From: Brevundimonas bullata
GTDB taxonomy: Bacteria > Pseudomonadota > Alphaproteobacteria > Caulobacterales > Caulobacteraceae
Length of the DNA stretch: 64,000 bases
Reading direction: 5' to 3'
Assembly: GCF_014207965.1 (NCBI RefSeq)
Contig: NZ_JACHLM010000008.1
Coordinates: 1-64,000, forward strand
The notes under the pieces are model-generated. The model was given only the letters and a program-made list of their open reading frames with translations. It searched no databases and was not told the DNA's origin. The translations under genes were made by a program, and so were the position numbers. Positions within the stretch are counted from its first letter, which is position 1. Every line of letters begins with the position of its first letter. Positions 43,910 through 52,558 of this stretch are shown here, one piece after another.

Positions 43910-44683
43910 ATGGACGAGACCTCCACCCTGGCGAACAAGAAAATCATCGTCACCGGCGCTGCACGCGGCATAGGCGCCAGTGCAACCCGCGCCCTGGCGG
44001 CGGCCGGCGCCATGGTCACGGGCCTCGACCTCTCGGGGCCGTCGGCGGATACGGCCGAAAGCCCGCCCTCAAGCGTCTTCGCCTACGAGACCTGCGACGT
44101 GTCCTCGCGCGCATCGACGCGCGCGGCGGTCGATCGTGCGGTCGCGGCCATGGGCGGGCTGGACGTCCTGATCCACGCGGCGGGCGTGCAGCGCTACACC
44201 CCCGCAGAGGCGATCACCGACGAGGAATGGGAGCTGGTCGTCGGCGTCAACGCCCGGGGCACCATGATCGCCAACCAGGCGGTCTTTCCTCACCTGAAGG
44301 ACCGGGGCGGCCGCATCGTCAACTTCGCCTCGGCCGCCGGCGCGCTCGGCCTTCGCGGCTGCGCCCACTACGCCGCCTCGAAGGGCGCTGTCCTGGCCTG
44401 GACCCGCACGATCGCCCAAGAGTGGGGCCCCTACGGAATCTCTGTCAATGCGATCGCCCCCGGTATGTGGACCCCCATGTACGACGCCACCCGGGCGGGA
44501 ATGACGCCCGAACAGCTGGAGGCGCACGACCGGGGCATGGCGATGATGATCCCCCTTGGCGGTCGGCTGGGCGATCCGGACGCGGACATGGCGCCCGTCC
44601 TGGTCTTCCTCGCCAGCGACGCCTCGCGCTTCATCACCGGCCAGACCCTGGCGGTGGACGGCGGCCTGATGATGGTGCGCTAG
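43910..44683 (+). CDS. SDR family NAD(P)-dependent oxidoreductase
   Basis: A 257-residue classical SDR with TGAARGIG (16-23), DLSGPSAD after beta-2 (NAD), HAAG in place of NNAG, catalytic Ser in NFASAAG and YAASK. The C terminus (LAVDGGLMMVR) is standard. The ATG follows AGGAAGAG. It is a single-gene unit: the next gene converges on it and the stop codons overlap. It could oxidise a ring alcohol in the catabolic pathway. Confidence 0.87.
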   Translation: MDETSTLANKKIIVTGAARGIGASATRALAAAGAMVTGLDLSGPSADTAESPPSSVFAYETCDVSSRASTRAAVDRAVAAMGGLDVLIHAAGVQRYTPAEAITDEEWELVVGVNARGTMIANQAVFPHLKDRGGRIVNFASAAGALGLRGCAHYAASKGAVLAWTRTIAQEWGPYGISVNAIAPGMWTPMYDATRAGMTPEQLEAHDRGMAMMIPLGGRLGDPDADMAPVLVFLASDASRFITGQTLAVDGGLMMVR

Positions 44684-45576
44684 AGCCTCACTTCGAGGTC
44701 GGTCCTGACCCTGGGGGCGTCCTCGATGGGATTGACCAGGGCGCCGACCCCCTCGATCTCGACCCTGACGACATCGCCGGGCGTCAGCCACTGCGGGTCC
44801 GGCGAGCCGGCGGCGCAGCCCGACGGCGTCCCGGTGGCGATCAGGTCGCCGGGATAGAGGGTGAAGATCGTCGACATCAGATGGATGAGGTGGGCCACGT
44901 CCCAGCGCATCTCGGCGATGTCGGCGCTCTGGCGCAGTTCGCCGTTGACGGAGGTGGACAGCCGCAGGCCCTTGCAGCCGGGCGGCAGTTCGTCCGCGGT
45001 GACGATCTCAGGCCCGAATCCGCCGGTCCTGAGGAAGTTCTTGCCGGCGGTTACGGCTGCGGGAATGTAGTTGTAGGCCCGGACGCTGCCGTCATTGTGA
45101 CAGGCGTAGCCGGCGACATGCGACAGGGCTTCCTCGCGCGATATCATCCGCCCTCCCCGGCCGATGACGACCATCAGCTCTCCCTCGTAGTCGAGGGTGT
45201 CGGACGCCTCGGGCCGCCAGAGAGCCTGATTGTGGGCGACCAGGGAATCCGGCGTGCGAAGGAACATCCCGGGGAAGGTCGGGACATCCGCCCCCATCTC
45301 CTCGACATGCTTCATGTAGTTCTTGCCCAGGCCGATGATCTTGTCCGGGCGAGGGATCGGCGTCAGGTGGCGCAGGCCCTCGAGAGGGCGCCGCGCCGTC
45401 GCATTCGCCGACGCGGCCGCCGCCTCGGCGACGGCGAGCGCCTCGGGCCCGGCGGCCAGCAGCGAACGGATGTCCCGCGGCAGTTGCGGCGCGGCGATCG
45501 ACAGATCCACCACCTCTTCGCCGACCCGCACGCCCACGGTCGCTGCGCCATTCAGTTCAAACGACAAGAGCCGCAT
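44680..45576 (-). CDS. FAH family protein (isomerase/decarboxylase-like)
   Basis: I start at the ATG at 45576, behind AGGAGGCTGAG; the frame runs on to 45663 without support. The 298-residue protein has FAH metal ligands Glu131 and Glu133 (LDYEGELMVVIG) and Asp162 (CHNDGSVRAYN). The C-terminal YPGDLIATGTPSGCAAGS is the usual substrate loop. It belongs to the HpcE-like isomerase/decarboxylase or acylpyruvase side. It follows the acyl-CoA synthetase gene by 111 bases. Abietane clusters contain an isomerase/decarboxylase of this sort (DitH). Confidence 0.88.
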   Translation of the reverse strand: MRLLSFELNGAATVGVRVGEEVVDLSIAAPQLPRDIRSLLAAGPEALAVAEAAAASANATARRPLEGLRHLTPIPRPDKIIGLGKNYMKHVEEMGADVPTFPGMFLRTPDSLVAHNQALWRPEASDTLDYEGELMVVIGRGGRMISREEALSHVAGYACHNDGSVRAYNYIPAAVTAGKNFLRTGGFGPEIVTADELPPGCKGLRLSTSVNGELRQSADIAEMRWDVAHLIHLMSTIFTLYPGDLIATGTPSGCAAGSPDPQWLTPGDVVRVEIEGVGALVNPIEDAPRVRTDLEVRL

Positions 45577-45687
45577 CTCAGCCTCCTGAGGACCGGCGGC
45601 CGCCAGGGCGCGCCGGAGGTATGGAACGCACGCCCGCAGCCAGGACCGGAGCGCGCGCCGCATGGCGCGTCGCCATTCGCCGGCTGA

Positions 45688-47319
45688 CTAGCGGGCCGGC
45701 TTGATGTCCGTCGTTTCGATATCCCAGGTCGTCGCGGTCGCGCCCTCGTCGCGAAGCTGGAACTTGAGCACCCGCCCCTGCGGGTTGACCGGCAGTTCCG
45801 GTCGGAACTCGATGTAGCGAGGAACCGCATAATAGGGCACTCGCTCGATCAACCAGCGACACAGCTCCGCTTCGGACAGCGCGGCGCCCGGCTTGAGCTT
45901 GGCCGTCACCTTGAGGTCGTCCTCCTGCAGATTCGACGGCACCGCGTGAACAGCGACCTGTTCGATCGCCGGATGGGTCAGGATCGAGCTCTCCATCTCG
46001 AAGCTGGAGATGTTTTCGCCCCGCCGGCGCAGGTAGTCCTTCTTGCGGTCGACGAAGTAGAAGAAGCCGTTCTCGTCGAACTTGCCGATATCGCCCGTGT
46101 GGAACCACAGGTTCCCCATGACCTTCAGGGTGTCCTCGGGGCGACGCCAGTACCCCTTGAAGATGATGTCCGGCATCAGCGGCCGGCACACGACCTCGCC
46201 GGCGACGCCGATGGGAACCTCGTTGTCCTGGTCGTCGAAGATGCGGACGTCGAGCTCGGGCGCCGCCTTGCCCGACGAGCCCTCGGCATAGGCGCCGTCG
46301 GCTGGCATGGAGGTCAGCAGGCCTTCGGTGAGGCCATAGACATTGGAGCCGATCTTCCTGGCGCCGAAGCGGGTTCGCCAGATCGCCTTGATCTCCTCGG
46401 GGAAGGGATTGCCCTTGACCGTGTGGACCTGGCCGAAGCAGCGGGCCATGGCTTCATGATCGTCAGCGCGCGCCAGCAGCGTGCCCAGCGAGCCCAGGAT
46501 CGACACCACCGTGGCCCGGGATTTTTCAATCGCCGGCCAGAAGCCGGACACGGAGAACTTGGGCGCAAAGGAGATGGTCGCGCCGACCAGCATCACCGAG
46601 ACGACGCCGGTGGCGATGGCGTTCATGTGGAAGAGCGGCAGGGGCGTCCAGTAGATGTCGTCCGGACCGAAGGGCGCAGACCGCGTCAGCATCCGCGCGA
46701 AATGGCACATCTGGTTGCCGGTGATCATGCAGCCCTTGGACGGACCCGTCGTGCCCGAGGTGTAGATCAGGGCGTTCAGGGCGCCCGGATCGGGCAGGAC
46801 CTCGAAGGCGCTGTCGTCGGTTCCACGATAGGCGTCCAGAGGCTGGATGTTCAGGCCTGAATCCGGCGCAGCCTCCCAGGTCCCGCGGACCAGCACCGTC
46901 TTCAAGGTCGTGAGCTGGTTCTCGATCTCGAGGAGGCGGGGCAGATAGCGGGCTTCGCACACCATCAGACTGGCCCCGGCGTCCTCGATCTGGTGGCGCA
47001 GGAACTGGCCGATCAGGGCGGTGTTCAGCGGCACGCTGATCAGGGAGATCTTGTTGGCGGCGATCCAGGTCGTGACCGCATCGACATTGTTGTCGAGCAT
47101 GGACACGATCGGCGTCCCCGCCGTCAGACCCAGGTCCTCAAGTACGTGAGCGAAGCGGTTGCTCGTGCGGTCGAACGCCGCATAGGTATGGGTCTCGCCG
47201 CTGAAGTCCAGGAAGACCTTGTCGGGGTGCGCGGCGACCGCCCGCCTCAGGGCCGCGATCGGGGTGTCGCGGAGGCCGGTTCGCCATCCCTGTTCCATCG
47301 TGCCGATCATCGCATTCAT
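45688..47319 (-). CDS. Acyl-CoA synthetase / AMP-forming ligase
   Basis: A 543-residue member of the ANL superfamily. The P-loop signature is IYTSGTTGPSKG and the A5-type motif is NVYGLTEG. The hinge region WFHTGDIGKFDENGFFYFVD and the C-terminal YIEFRPELPVNPQGRVLKFQ show a complete C domain (the catalytic Lys is in the final segment). It should activate a carboxylic acid such as a ring-derived acid (compare DitJ). The promoter gap holds the motif ATTCTATTTCCAGAAC at 47513, at the end of the upstream gene. Confidence 0.9.
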   Translation of the reverse strand: MNAMIGTMEQGWRTGLRDTPIAALRRAVAAHPDKVFLDFSGETHTYAAFDRTSNRFAHVLEDLGLTAGTPIVSMLDNNVDAVTTWIAANKISLISVPLNTALIGQFLRHQIEDAGASLMVCEARYLPRLLEIENQLTTLKTVLVRGTWEAAPDSGLNIQPLDAYRGTDDSAFEVLPDPGALNALIYTSGTTGPSKGCMITGNQMCHFARMLTRSAPFGPDDIYWTPLPLFHMNAIATGVVSVMLVGATISFAPKFSVSGFWPAIEKSRATVVSILGSLGTLLARADDHEAMARCFGQVHTVKGNPFPEEIKAIWRTRFGARKIGSNVYGLTEGLLTSMPADGAYAEGSSGKAAPELDVRIFDDQDNEVPIGVAGEVVCRPLMPDIIFKGYWRRPEDTLKVMGNLWFHTGDIGKFDENGFFYFVDRKKDYLRRRGENISSFEMESSILTHPAIEQVAVHAVPSNLQEDDLKVTAKLKPGAALSEAELCRWLIERVPYYAVPRYIEFRPELPVNPQGRVLKFQLRDEGATATTWDIETTDIKPAR

Positions 47320-47502
47320 CCGTTCATCCTCGGTGCAGACGCGCTTGGCCGCCGCCTGCGGAGCCCTGCCTCTCGACGACAGTCAGGGGCCGCCTGTTCC
47401 ATTCCAGCGGCCGCGCCGCCTCACAGAGGTCCTGACCAGGCATCGCCGGACCAGGACGGAAACTAGCCGCGCCGCTCGGCTCGGTCCAGAAGAATTCTGA
47501 TA

Positions 47503-48522
47503 TCAGGCCTTCATTCTATTTCCAGAACAAACCACCTCAACCACGATCTTCCCGCGCGCCTGACGCGACGCCAGGCGTGAAATCGCCCGACCACCCTCTT
47601 CGAGGGGATAGCGCTCCCAGACCTGCGGCCTGATCCTGCCAGCGACGTACAGATCCATCAATGCGCGCATGTCGGCCGCTCCGGCCTGGGGATCGCGCGC
47701 CATATAGGCCCCCCAGAAGACGCCGATGATCTGCGCGCCCTTCAGCAGGGTCAGGTTCAGGGGCATGGAGGGAATGCCGGCCGCAAAGCCGACCACCAGA
47801 TAGCGGCCCTCCCATGCGATGGAGCGGAAGGCCGGCTCGGCGTAGGCGCCGCCGACCGGATCAACGACGACGTCAGGGCCGGTCCCGCCGCAAGCCGCCC
47901 GGATCGCCTCGGCGAAGGCCCGGGAGTCCGACGGGCCCATCTCGCGCGGATAGACAAGGCCGACGTCCGCCCCCAGGGCGGTCGCCGCCTCAAGCTTTTC
48001 CGCCGAGGACGCCGCCGCGACGACCCGCGCGCCCAGAGCCTTGCCCAGCTCGACCGCAGCAAGGCCAATGCCGCCGCCCGCGCCGAGAACGAGCAGGGTC
48101 TCCCCGGGACGCAGGGCCGCGCGACCGCGCAGGGCGTAATAGACGGTGCCGTAGGTGACCTGGAGCGCGGCCGCCTCGTCAAACGGCATGGTATCGGGAA
48201 TGACGATGCAACGATCCGCCGACACCACCACCGTCTCGGCCATGGCGCCGAACGGCAGGGAGGCCGAGACCCTCTGGCCGATCGCCGGGGAGGTCACCCC
48301 CTCCCCCGTCGCGCTCACCACGCCCGCCAGCTCGCTGCCGGGCGAGAAGGGCCGCGTCGGCCGCAGCTGGTAGCAGTCCTCGATCACCAGGCTGTCGGGG
48401 AAGTTGACGCCGCAGGCGTGGACGGCGACCGCGACCTGGCCCGGCCCCGGAACCGGGGCTTCGACGTCGCGGATCTCCAGCGTGTCCGGACCGCCCGGCT
48501 TGAGGCTCTGAAGGGCTCGCAC
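47503..48522 (-). CDS. NADPH:quinone oxidoreductase family (MDR) protein
   Basis: A 339-residue zinc-free MDR protein. It has the GroES-like domain with FSPGSELAGVVSATGEGV and a Rossmann domain (VLGAGGGIGLAAVELGKALG). The NADPH-binding segment and the SLPFGAMAE stretch match the QOR/YhdH-like enoyl-reductase group. The enzyme would reduce an activated double bond or quinone. It is upstream of the acyl-CoA synthetase on the same strand, with 183 bases between them. The divergent MFS at 48764 starts another operon. Confidence 0.85.
   Translation of the reverse strand: MRALQSLKPGGPDTLEIRDVEAPVPGPGQVAVAVHACGVNFPDSLVIEDCYQLRPTRPFSPGSELAGVVSATGEGVTSPAIGQRVSASLPFGAMAETVVVSADRCIVIPDTMPFDEAAALQVTYGTVYYALRGRAALRPGETLLVLGAGGGIGLAAVELGKALGARVVAAASSAEKLEAATALGADVGLVYPREMGPSDSRAFAEAIRAACGGTGPDVVVDPVGGAYAEPAFRSIAWEGRYLVVGFAAGIPSMPLNLTLLKGAQIIGVFWGAYMARDPQAGAADMRALMDLYVAGRIRPQVWERYPLEEGGRAISRLASRQARGKIVVEVVCSGNRMKA
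47513..47528. promoter_or_regulatory. Shared 16-bp operator motif upstream of the acyl-CoA synthetase
   Basis: ATTCTATTTCCAGAAC fits A-TTC-N8-GAA-C. It overlaps the last codons of the MDR gene and lies 193 bases from the synthetase start. GAATTCTGATATCAG just upstream is another partial palindrome. Confidence 0.45.
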
Positions 48523-48605
48523 GACACGCTCCGGGAAAAATCCGCGAGCGCCAGCCGGCCCGCCATTCCCCCCTATGCAAACACCCCGTGGCTGACAATA
48601 AATAA

Positions 48606-48621
48606 ATTCTGATACGAGAAA
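48606..48621. promoter_or_regulatory. Shared 16-bp operator motif (MDR / MFS divergent promoter)
   Basis: ATTCTGATACGAGAAA fits A-TTC-N8-GAA. It lies 83 bases from the MDR start and 142 from the MFS start and is similar to the site at 62329. It would place the seven-gene hydratase operon in the same regulon. Confidence 0.5.
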
Positions 48622-48763
48622 TCTGTTCCGCTTGCCGAATTACAAACGCTGATCTAGCTTCGCCTAAAGAGACGCCGTTTCAGGCGCGCGGAGGATATCT
48701 GGTGCCCGTCATATTCAGCCTTTGGGCGACATCGCATTCCGCCCGCCAGGTCGGGGTCTGACC

Positions 48764-50044
48764 ATGTCGAACGCCAAGCCCGCGCCACTCGCCAAGGGCG
48801 CCTGGTATACGCTTATCATCCTGACGCTGGTCTATGTGTCGAACTCCATCGACCGAACGGTGATGTCGATCCTGATCGAACCGGTCAAGGCCGAGTTCCA
48901 GCTCTCCGACAGCCAGCTCGGCGTGCTGACAGGACTGGCTTTCGGCCTGACCTACGCCCTGGCCGGCCTGCCCATGGGTTGGCTGATCGACAGGGTCAAT
49001 CGGACCAAGCTGCTGGCCGCCGTCGTGGCGATCTGGAGCGTCTGCACCTCGATCTGCGGTTTCGCCCAGAGCTACCCGGCGCTCGTCATGGCGCGCCTGG
49101 CGGTCGGAGCCTCGGAGTCTGCAGCCGCGCCGACGGCCATGTCGATGATCGCCGACCTGTTTCCCAAGGAGCGTCGATCGACCGCCATGGGGATCTTCTG
49201 GACCAGCACGGCCTTCGGCACGGCCACGAGTCTCCTGCTCGGCGGCGTCATCGCCGCCAACTACGGCTGGAGGGCCGCCTTCTTCGTCGCCGGCGTGCCG
49301 GGCCTGATCCTGGCGGTGCTGATCTTCCTGACCGTGCGCGAGCCGGCCCGCGAGCGAGACCTCGGCGGACGGGCCGATGAGCCCGCCCCCACCCCCTTGC
49401 AGACCCTGCGCTTCGTCTGCGCCAATCCCACTGTGTTTCACGCCTTCATCGGCGTCGGCCTGGCCTCACTGGCCATGTCGGGCGTTCCGGTCTGGGCGGC
49501 GTCCTTCCTGGTGCGGACCCAGGGCTTCACCCTGCCGCAAGCGGGTCTGATGGCCGGCCTCGGCGTCGGCCTGTTCGGCGCACTGGGATCGCTCCTGGGC
49601 GGACCGATCGGCGACCGCGTCGTCAGGCGCTGGGGGGTCCAGACCCTGCCGGCCGTGCCGATGACGGCCTGCGTCCTTGCTTGCGCCTCCGGCCTGGTCT
49701 TCGCCCTGAGCGGCTCGCTGCTGGTCGTGGCCCTGGCCTTCATCGTGTTCGAAATCGTCTCGCGCGCCTTCACCGCCCCGGCCTACGCCATCCTTGTCAC
49801 GGGCGTCGAACCCCGCATGCGCGGCGTGGTCGTCTCCTCGGTCCAGGCTGTGACCAATCTCATCGGCTACGGCGTCGGCCCCCTGGTCGTCGGCGTGGTC
49901 AGCGACCGGGTCGGCGGGCCCCATTCGCTCAAGTTCGGCATCGCCGCTGTGATGATCTTCAGCCTGTGGTCCGGCCTTCACTTCCTCGCCGCCTGGTTCG
50001 CCGCGCGGCGTTCGCAACGTTTCGCCGAGGGGGTCGCCGAATGA
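48764..50044 (+). CDS. MFS transporter, spinster-like
   Basis: A 426-residue, 12-helix MFS protein with VSNSIDRTVMSILIEPVK in helix 1 and the motif GWLIDRVNRTKLL after helix 2, typical of the spinster/hexuronate-type branch common in alphaproteobacterial catabolic clusters. An upstream in-frame ATG at 48722 would add 14 residues. It is the first gene of a seven-gene plus-strand operon (37 bases to the hydratase) and probably imports the acid or its CoA precursor, a role I infer from context only. Confidence 0.85.
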   Translation: MSNAKPAPLAKGAWYTLIILTLVYVSNSIDRTVMSILIEPVKAEFQLSDSQLGVLTGLAFGLTYALAGLPMGWLIDRVNRTKLLAAVVAIWSVCTSICGFAQSYPALVMARLAVGASESAAAPTAMSMIADLFPKERRSTAMGIFWTSTAFGTATSLLLGGVIAANYGWRAAFFVAGVPGLILAVLIFLTVREPARERDLGGRADEPAPTPLQTLRFVCANPTVFHAFIGVGLASLAMSGVPVWAASFLVRTQGFTLPQAGLMAGLGVGLFGALGSLLGGPIGDRVVRRWGVQTLPAVPMTACVLACASGLVFALSGSLLVVALAFIVFEIVSRAFTAPAYAILVTGVEPRMRGVVVSSVQAVTNLIGYGVGPLVVGVVSDRVGGPHSLKFGIAAVMIFSLWSGLHFLAAWFAARRSQRFAEGVAE

Positions 50045-50081
50045 TCGCCGCCGCCCGCGCCCCTCAAACCTTCGTCGGAGC

Positions 50082-50885
50082 ATGACGACCATGGCAGACG
50101 AGGCCTTCGCCCCCGCCGTCCAGATCGAACACGTCAATCGTGTGGGCTGGATCATCCTCAATCGTCCGGGTCAGATCAACGCGATCAATCCCGCCCTGCG
50201 CCGCGAGGCCTCCGAGGCCCTCGTGCGCCTGGACGCCGACCCCGAAGTCGGCGCGATCGTCATCCGCGGGGCCGGCGAGCGCGGCTTCTGCGCCGGCGCC
50301 GACATCAAGTCCCAGAACGACGCCGCCTCTCTTCCGGCGCTTCGCGCAGACATGACGCCGGGCTGGATCGAGATCCTGGACCAGGTCCGCAAGCCGGTGA
50401 TCGCCGCCGTCCACGGCTACTGTCTGGGCGGCGGCCTTGAGATCGCCATGGCCTGCGACATCCGGATGGCCGCGCCCAACGCCGTGTTCGGCCTGCCCGA
50501 GACCGGACTGGGGCTGATTCCTGGCGGCGGCGGCACGCAGCGCCTGCCGCGGATTGTCGGCCTGGGCCCCGCGCTGGATCTTCTGCTGTCCGGCGACCGG
50601 ATCGATGCGGCCGAAGCCTTGCGCATCGGCCTGGTGTCGCGACTGTCCGCTTCCGGCGACAGCCTGATCGATGAGGCCCAGGCCCTGGCGGAACGTATCG
50701 CCGCCAGGCCGTCCGCGGCCAGCGCCTATGTCAAGGAGGCCGCGCGCGACGGGTTCGAGATGGATCTGCGCGCGGGCCTCAAGCTCGAAAAGGACCTCTT
50801 CGTCCTGCTGATGTCGACCGAGGATCGCCGGGAGGCCGCCGCCGCCTTCAGGGAAAAGCGCCCGCCCGCCTTCACGGGGCGCTAG
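50082..50885 (+). CDS. Enoyl-CoA hydratase/isomerase family protein
   Basis: A 267-residue crotonase-fold protein with both catalytic glutamates of true hydratases: Glu120 (CLGGGLEIAMACD) and Glu140 (LPETGLGLIPGGGGTQRL). The oxyanion motif AGADIKS is also present. The start may be the ATG at 50082 or the next at 50091, which is better placed after GGAG. It should hydrate a 2-enoyl-CoA. Its place before the DUF35 and thiolase-like genes recalls hydratase/aldolase modules of steroid side-chain degradation. Confidence 0.9.
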   Translation: MTTMADEAFAPAVQIEHVNRVGWIILNRPGQINAINPALRREASEALVRLDADPEVGAIVIRGAGERGFCAGADIKSQNDAASLPALRADMTPGWIEILDQVRKPVIAAVHGYCLGGGLEIAMACDIRMAAPNAVFGLPETGLGLIPGGGGTQRLPRIVGLGPALDLLLSGDRIDAAEALRIGLVSRLSASGDSLIDEAQALAERIAARPSAASAYVKEAARDGFEMDLRAGLKLEKDLFVLLMSTEDRREAAAAFREKRPPAFTGR

Positions 50886-50920
50886 ATGGATTCTCATCAC
50901 CCCGCTGCGGAGGCCCGTCT

Positions 50921-51319
50921 GTGAGAAAGCTCCCCCTGCTCAACGCGGAGACGCGACCGTTCTGGACCGGCGGAGAGGTCGGCGAGCTTCGCATGCATCG
51001 GTGCGACGATTGCCGGCGCTACTTCCATCCGCCCGCCCCGGTCTGCCGCGACTGCACCAGCCTGAAGGTCGGCCCAGTCCCCGTTTCCGGACGCGGCCGC
51101 GTACTGACCTTCACCATCAACCGCCAGGCCTGGACGCCCGAACTCGCGGATCCCTATGTCGTCGCCATCGTCGAACTGGAGGAGCAGGAAGGCCTGCGCT
51201 TCCTGTCCAACATCGTGAACTGCCCGGCCGAGGCCGTGGCGATGGGCATGCCCGTGAGCGTGGTCTTCGAAAGGGTCGAGGACGTCTGGATCCCTCTGTT
51301 CGAAAGGGCGACGTCATGA
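50921..51319 (+). CDS. DUF35 (Zn-ribbon plus OB-fold) protein
   Basis: A 132-residue protein with an N-terminal rubredoxin-like zinc ribbon (Cys28, Cys31, Cys42, Cys45) and an OB-fold. These proteins bind thiolase-superfamily partners and supply part of the active-site lid or CoA path. In the Ltp2-DUF35 complex a DUF35 domain is needed for the retro-aldol cleavage of a side-chain CoA. The start is GTG. The stop overlaps the thiolase-like gene by four bases, so the two are probably made in equal amounts. Confidence 0.85.
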   Translation: MRKLPLLNAETRPFWTGGEVGELRMHRCDDCRRYFHPPAPVCRDCTSLKVGPVPVSGRGRVLTFTINRQAWTPELADPYVVAIVELEEQEGLRFLSNIVNCPAEAVAMGMPVSVVFERVEDVWIPLFERATS

Positions 51320-52509
51320 CCGGAGCGCGGTTCCTCGAAAAGAACGTCGCCATCGTCGGCATAGGCCAGTCCGAGGTCGGCCGCCCCTCCTCCCGCTCGG
51401 CGATGCAACTCACCGTGGACGCGGCGCTGGAAGCCATCGCCGACGCCGGCCTTCAGCCCAAGGATATCGACGGCGTCTGCTCCTGGCCGGGAGACAATTC
51501 CAACGGAAGCAGCTTCTCGCCCGTCGGTCCCCTGGCGGTGCTGAGCATGTTCGGCCTCGACTGCAACTGGTTCAGCGGAGGCTATGAGGCGGCCGGGCCG
51601 CTGGCGGGCGTGATGAACGGGGCCATGGCCATCGCCTCGGGTATGGCGAACAACGTCCTGGTCTTCCGCACGATCACGGAATCCAGCAACCGCACGAGCG
51701 GCAGCAAGGATCAGAGCCTCGCCGCCAAGTCCGGTCCGCGCGACGGGAACTTCATGTGGCAGTGGTGCACCCCGTTCAATGTCCTGTCGGTGGTCAACAT
51801 CACCGCCATGTACGCCGCCGCCCACATGGACAAGTACGGCACGACGCCGGAGCAGTTGGCGCAGATCGCGCTCAACGCGCGTCGCAACGCCCTGCTCAAT
51901 CCCAAGGCCGTCATGCGCAAGCCCATGACGATGGACGACTATTTCAACTCGAAGATGATCTCGACGCCGCTGCGCATGTTCGACTGCGACGTCCATTGCG
52001 ACGCCTCCACCGCCATCGTGCTGACCCGCCGGGACCGGGCTAGGGACCTGCGCAATCCGCCGGTCCGCATCGAAGCCATAGGCGCGGCGATGAACCAGCC
52101 CTATCTGTGGGACCAGGTCGACCTGACCGCCAACGCCACGGCGGACGCCGGCAACGCCATGTGGGCGCGCACCGACTTCAAGCCGTCCGATGTGGACACC
52201 GCCCAGTTGTACGACGGCTTCAGCATCCTGACGATGATGTGGCTCGAGGGCCTGGGTCTCTGCCCCAGGGGGGGCAGCGGCGCCTTCGTGGAGGGCGGGG
52301 GCCGCATCGCCCTGGACGGCGCACTGCCGCTCAACACCAACGGCGGCCAGCTGTCCGGCGGGCGGACCCATGGCATGGGCTATGTTCACGAGGCCTGCAC
52401 CCAGCTCTGGGGACGCGGCGGCGACCGCCAGATTCGCGACCCTCGCGTCGCGGTCTGCGCCTCCGGCGGCGGCCCCCTCGCCGGCAGCCTGCTTCTCGTC
52501 AAAGACTGA
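51316..52509 (+). CDS. Thiolase-superfamily protein lacking the nucleophilic Cys (Ltp2-like probable retro-aldolase)
   Basis: A 397-residue SCP-x-type thiolase homologue. In a thiolase the loop before the central helix carries C-x-S-G; here it reads DCNWFSGGYEAAGP, with the Cys displaced by several residues and no nucleophile at the expected place. The C-terminal GH(P)xG motif reads RTHGMGYVHEA. Ltp2 and its relatives also lack the Cys and act as retro-aldolases with a DUF35 partner, as here. It is likely to split the 3-hydroxyacyl-CoA made by the upstream hydratase into acetyl- or propionyl-CoA and a ketone or aldehyde. DitF of the abietane cluster is a homologue type. Confidence 0.8.
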   Translation: MTGARFLEKNVAIVGIGQSEVGRPSSRSAMQLTVDAALEAIADAGLQPKDIDGVCSWPGDNSNGSSFSPVGPLAVLSMFGLDCNWFSGGYEAAGPLAGVMNGAMAIASGMANNVLVFRTITESSNRTSGSKDQSLAAKSGPRDGNFMWQWCTPFNVLSVVNITAMYAAAHMDKYGTTPEQLAQIALNARRNALLNPKAVMRKPMTMDDYFNSKMISTPLRMFDCDVHCDASTAIVLTRRDRARDLRNPPVRIEAIGAAMNQPYLWDQVDLTANATADAGNAMWARTDFKPSDVDTAQLYDGFSILTMMWLEGLGLCPRGGSGAFVEGGGRIALDGALPLNTNGGQLSGGRTHGMGYVHEACTQLWGRGGDRQIRDPRVAVCASGGGPLAGSLLLVKD

Positions 52510-52558
52510 AGATCACGATCCGCGAGCGCCCGCGCGCCGCCGACGCAAGGAGAACGAC

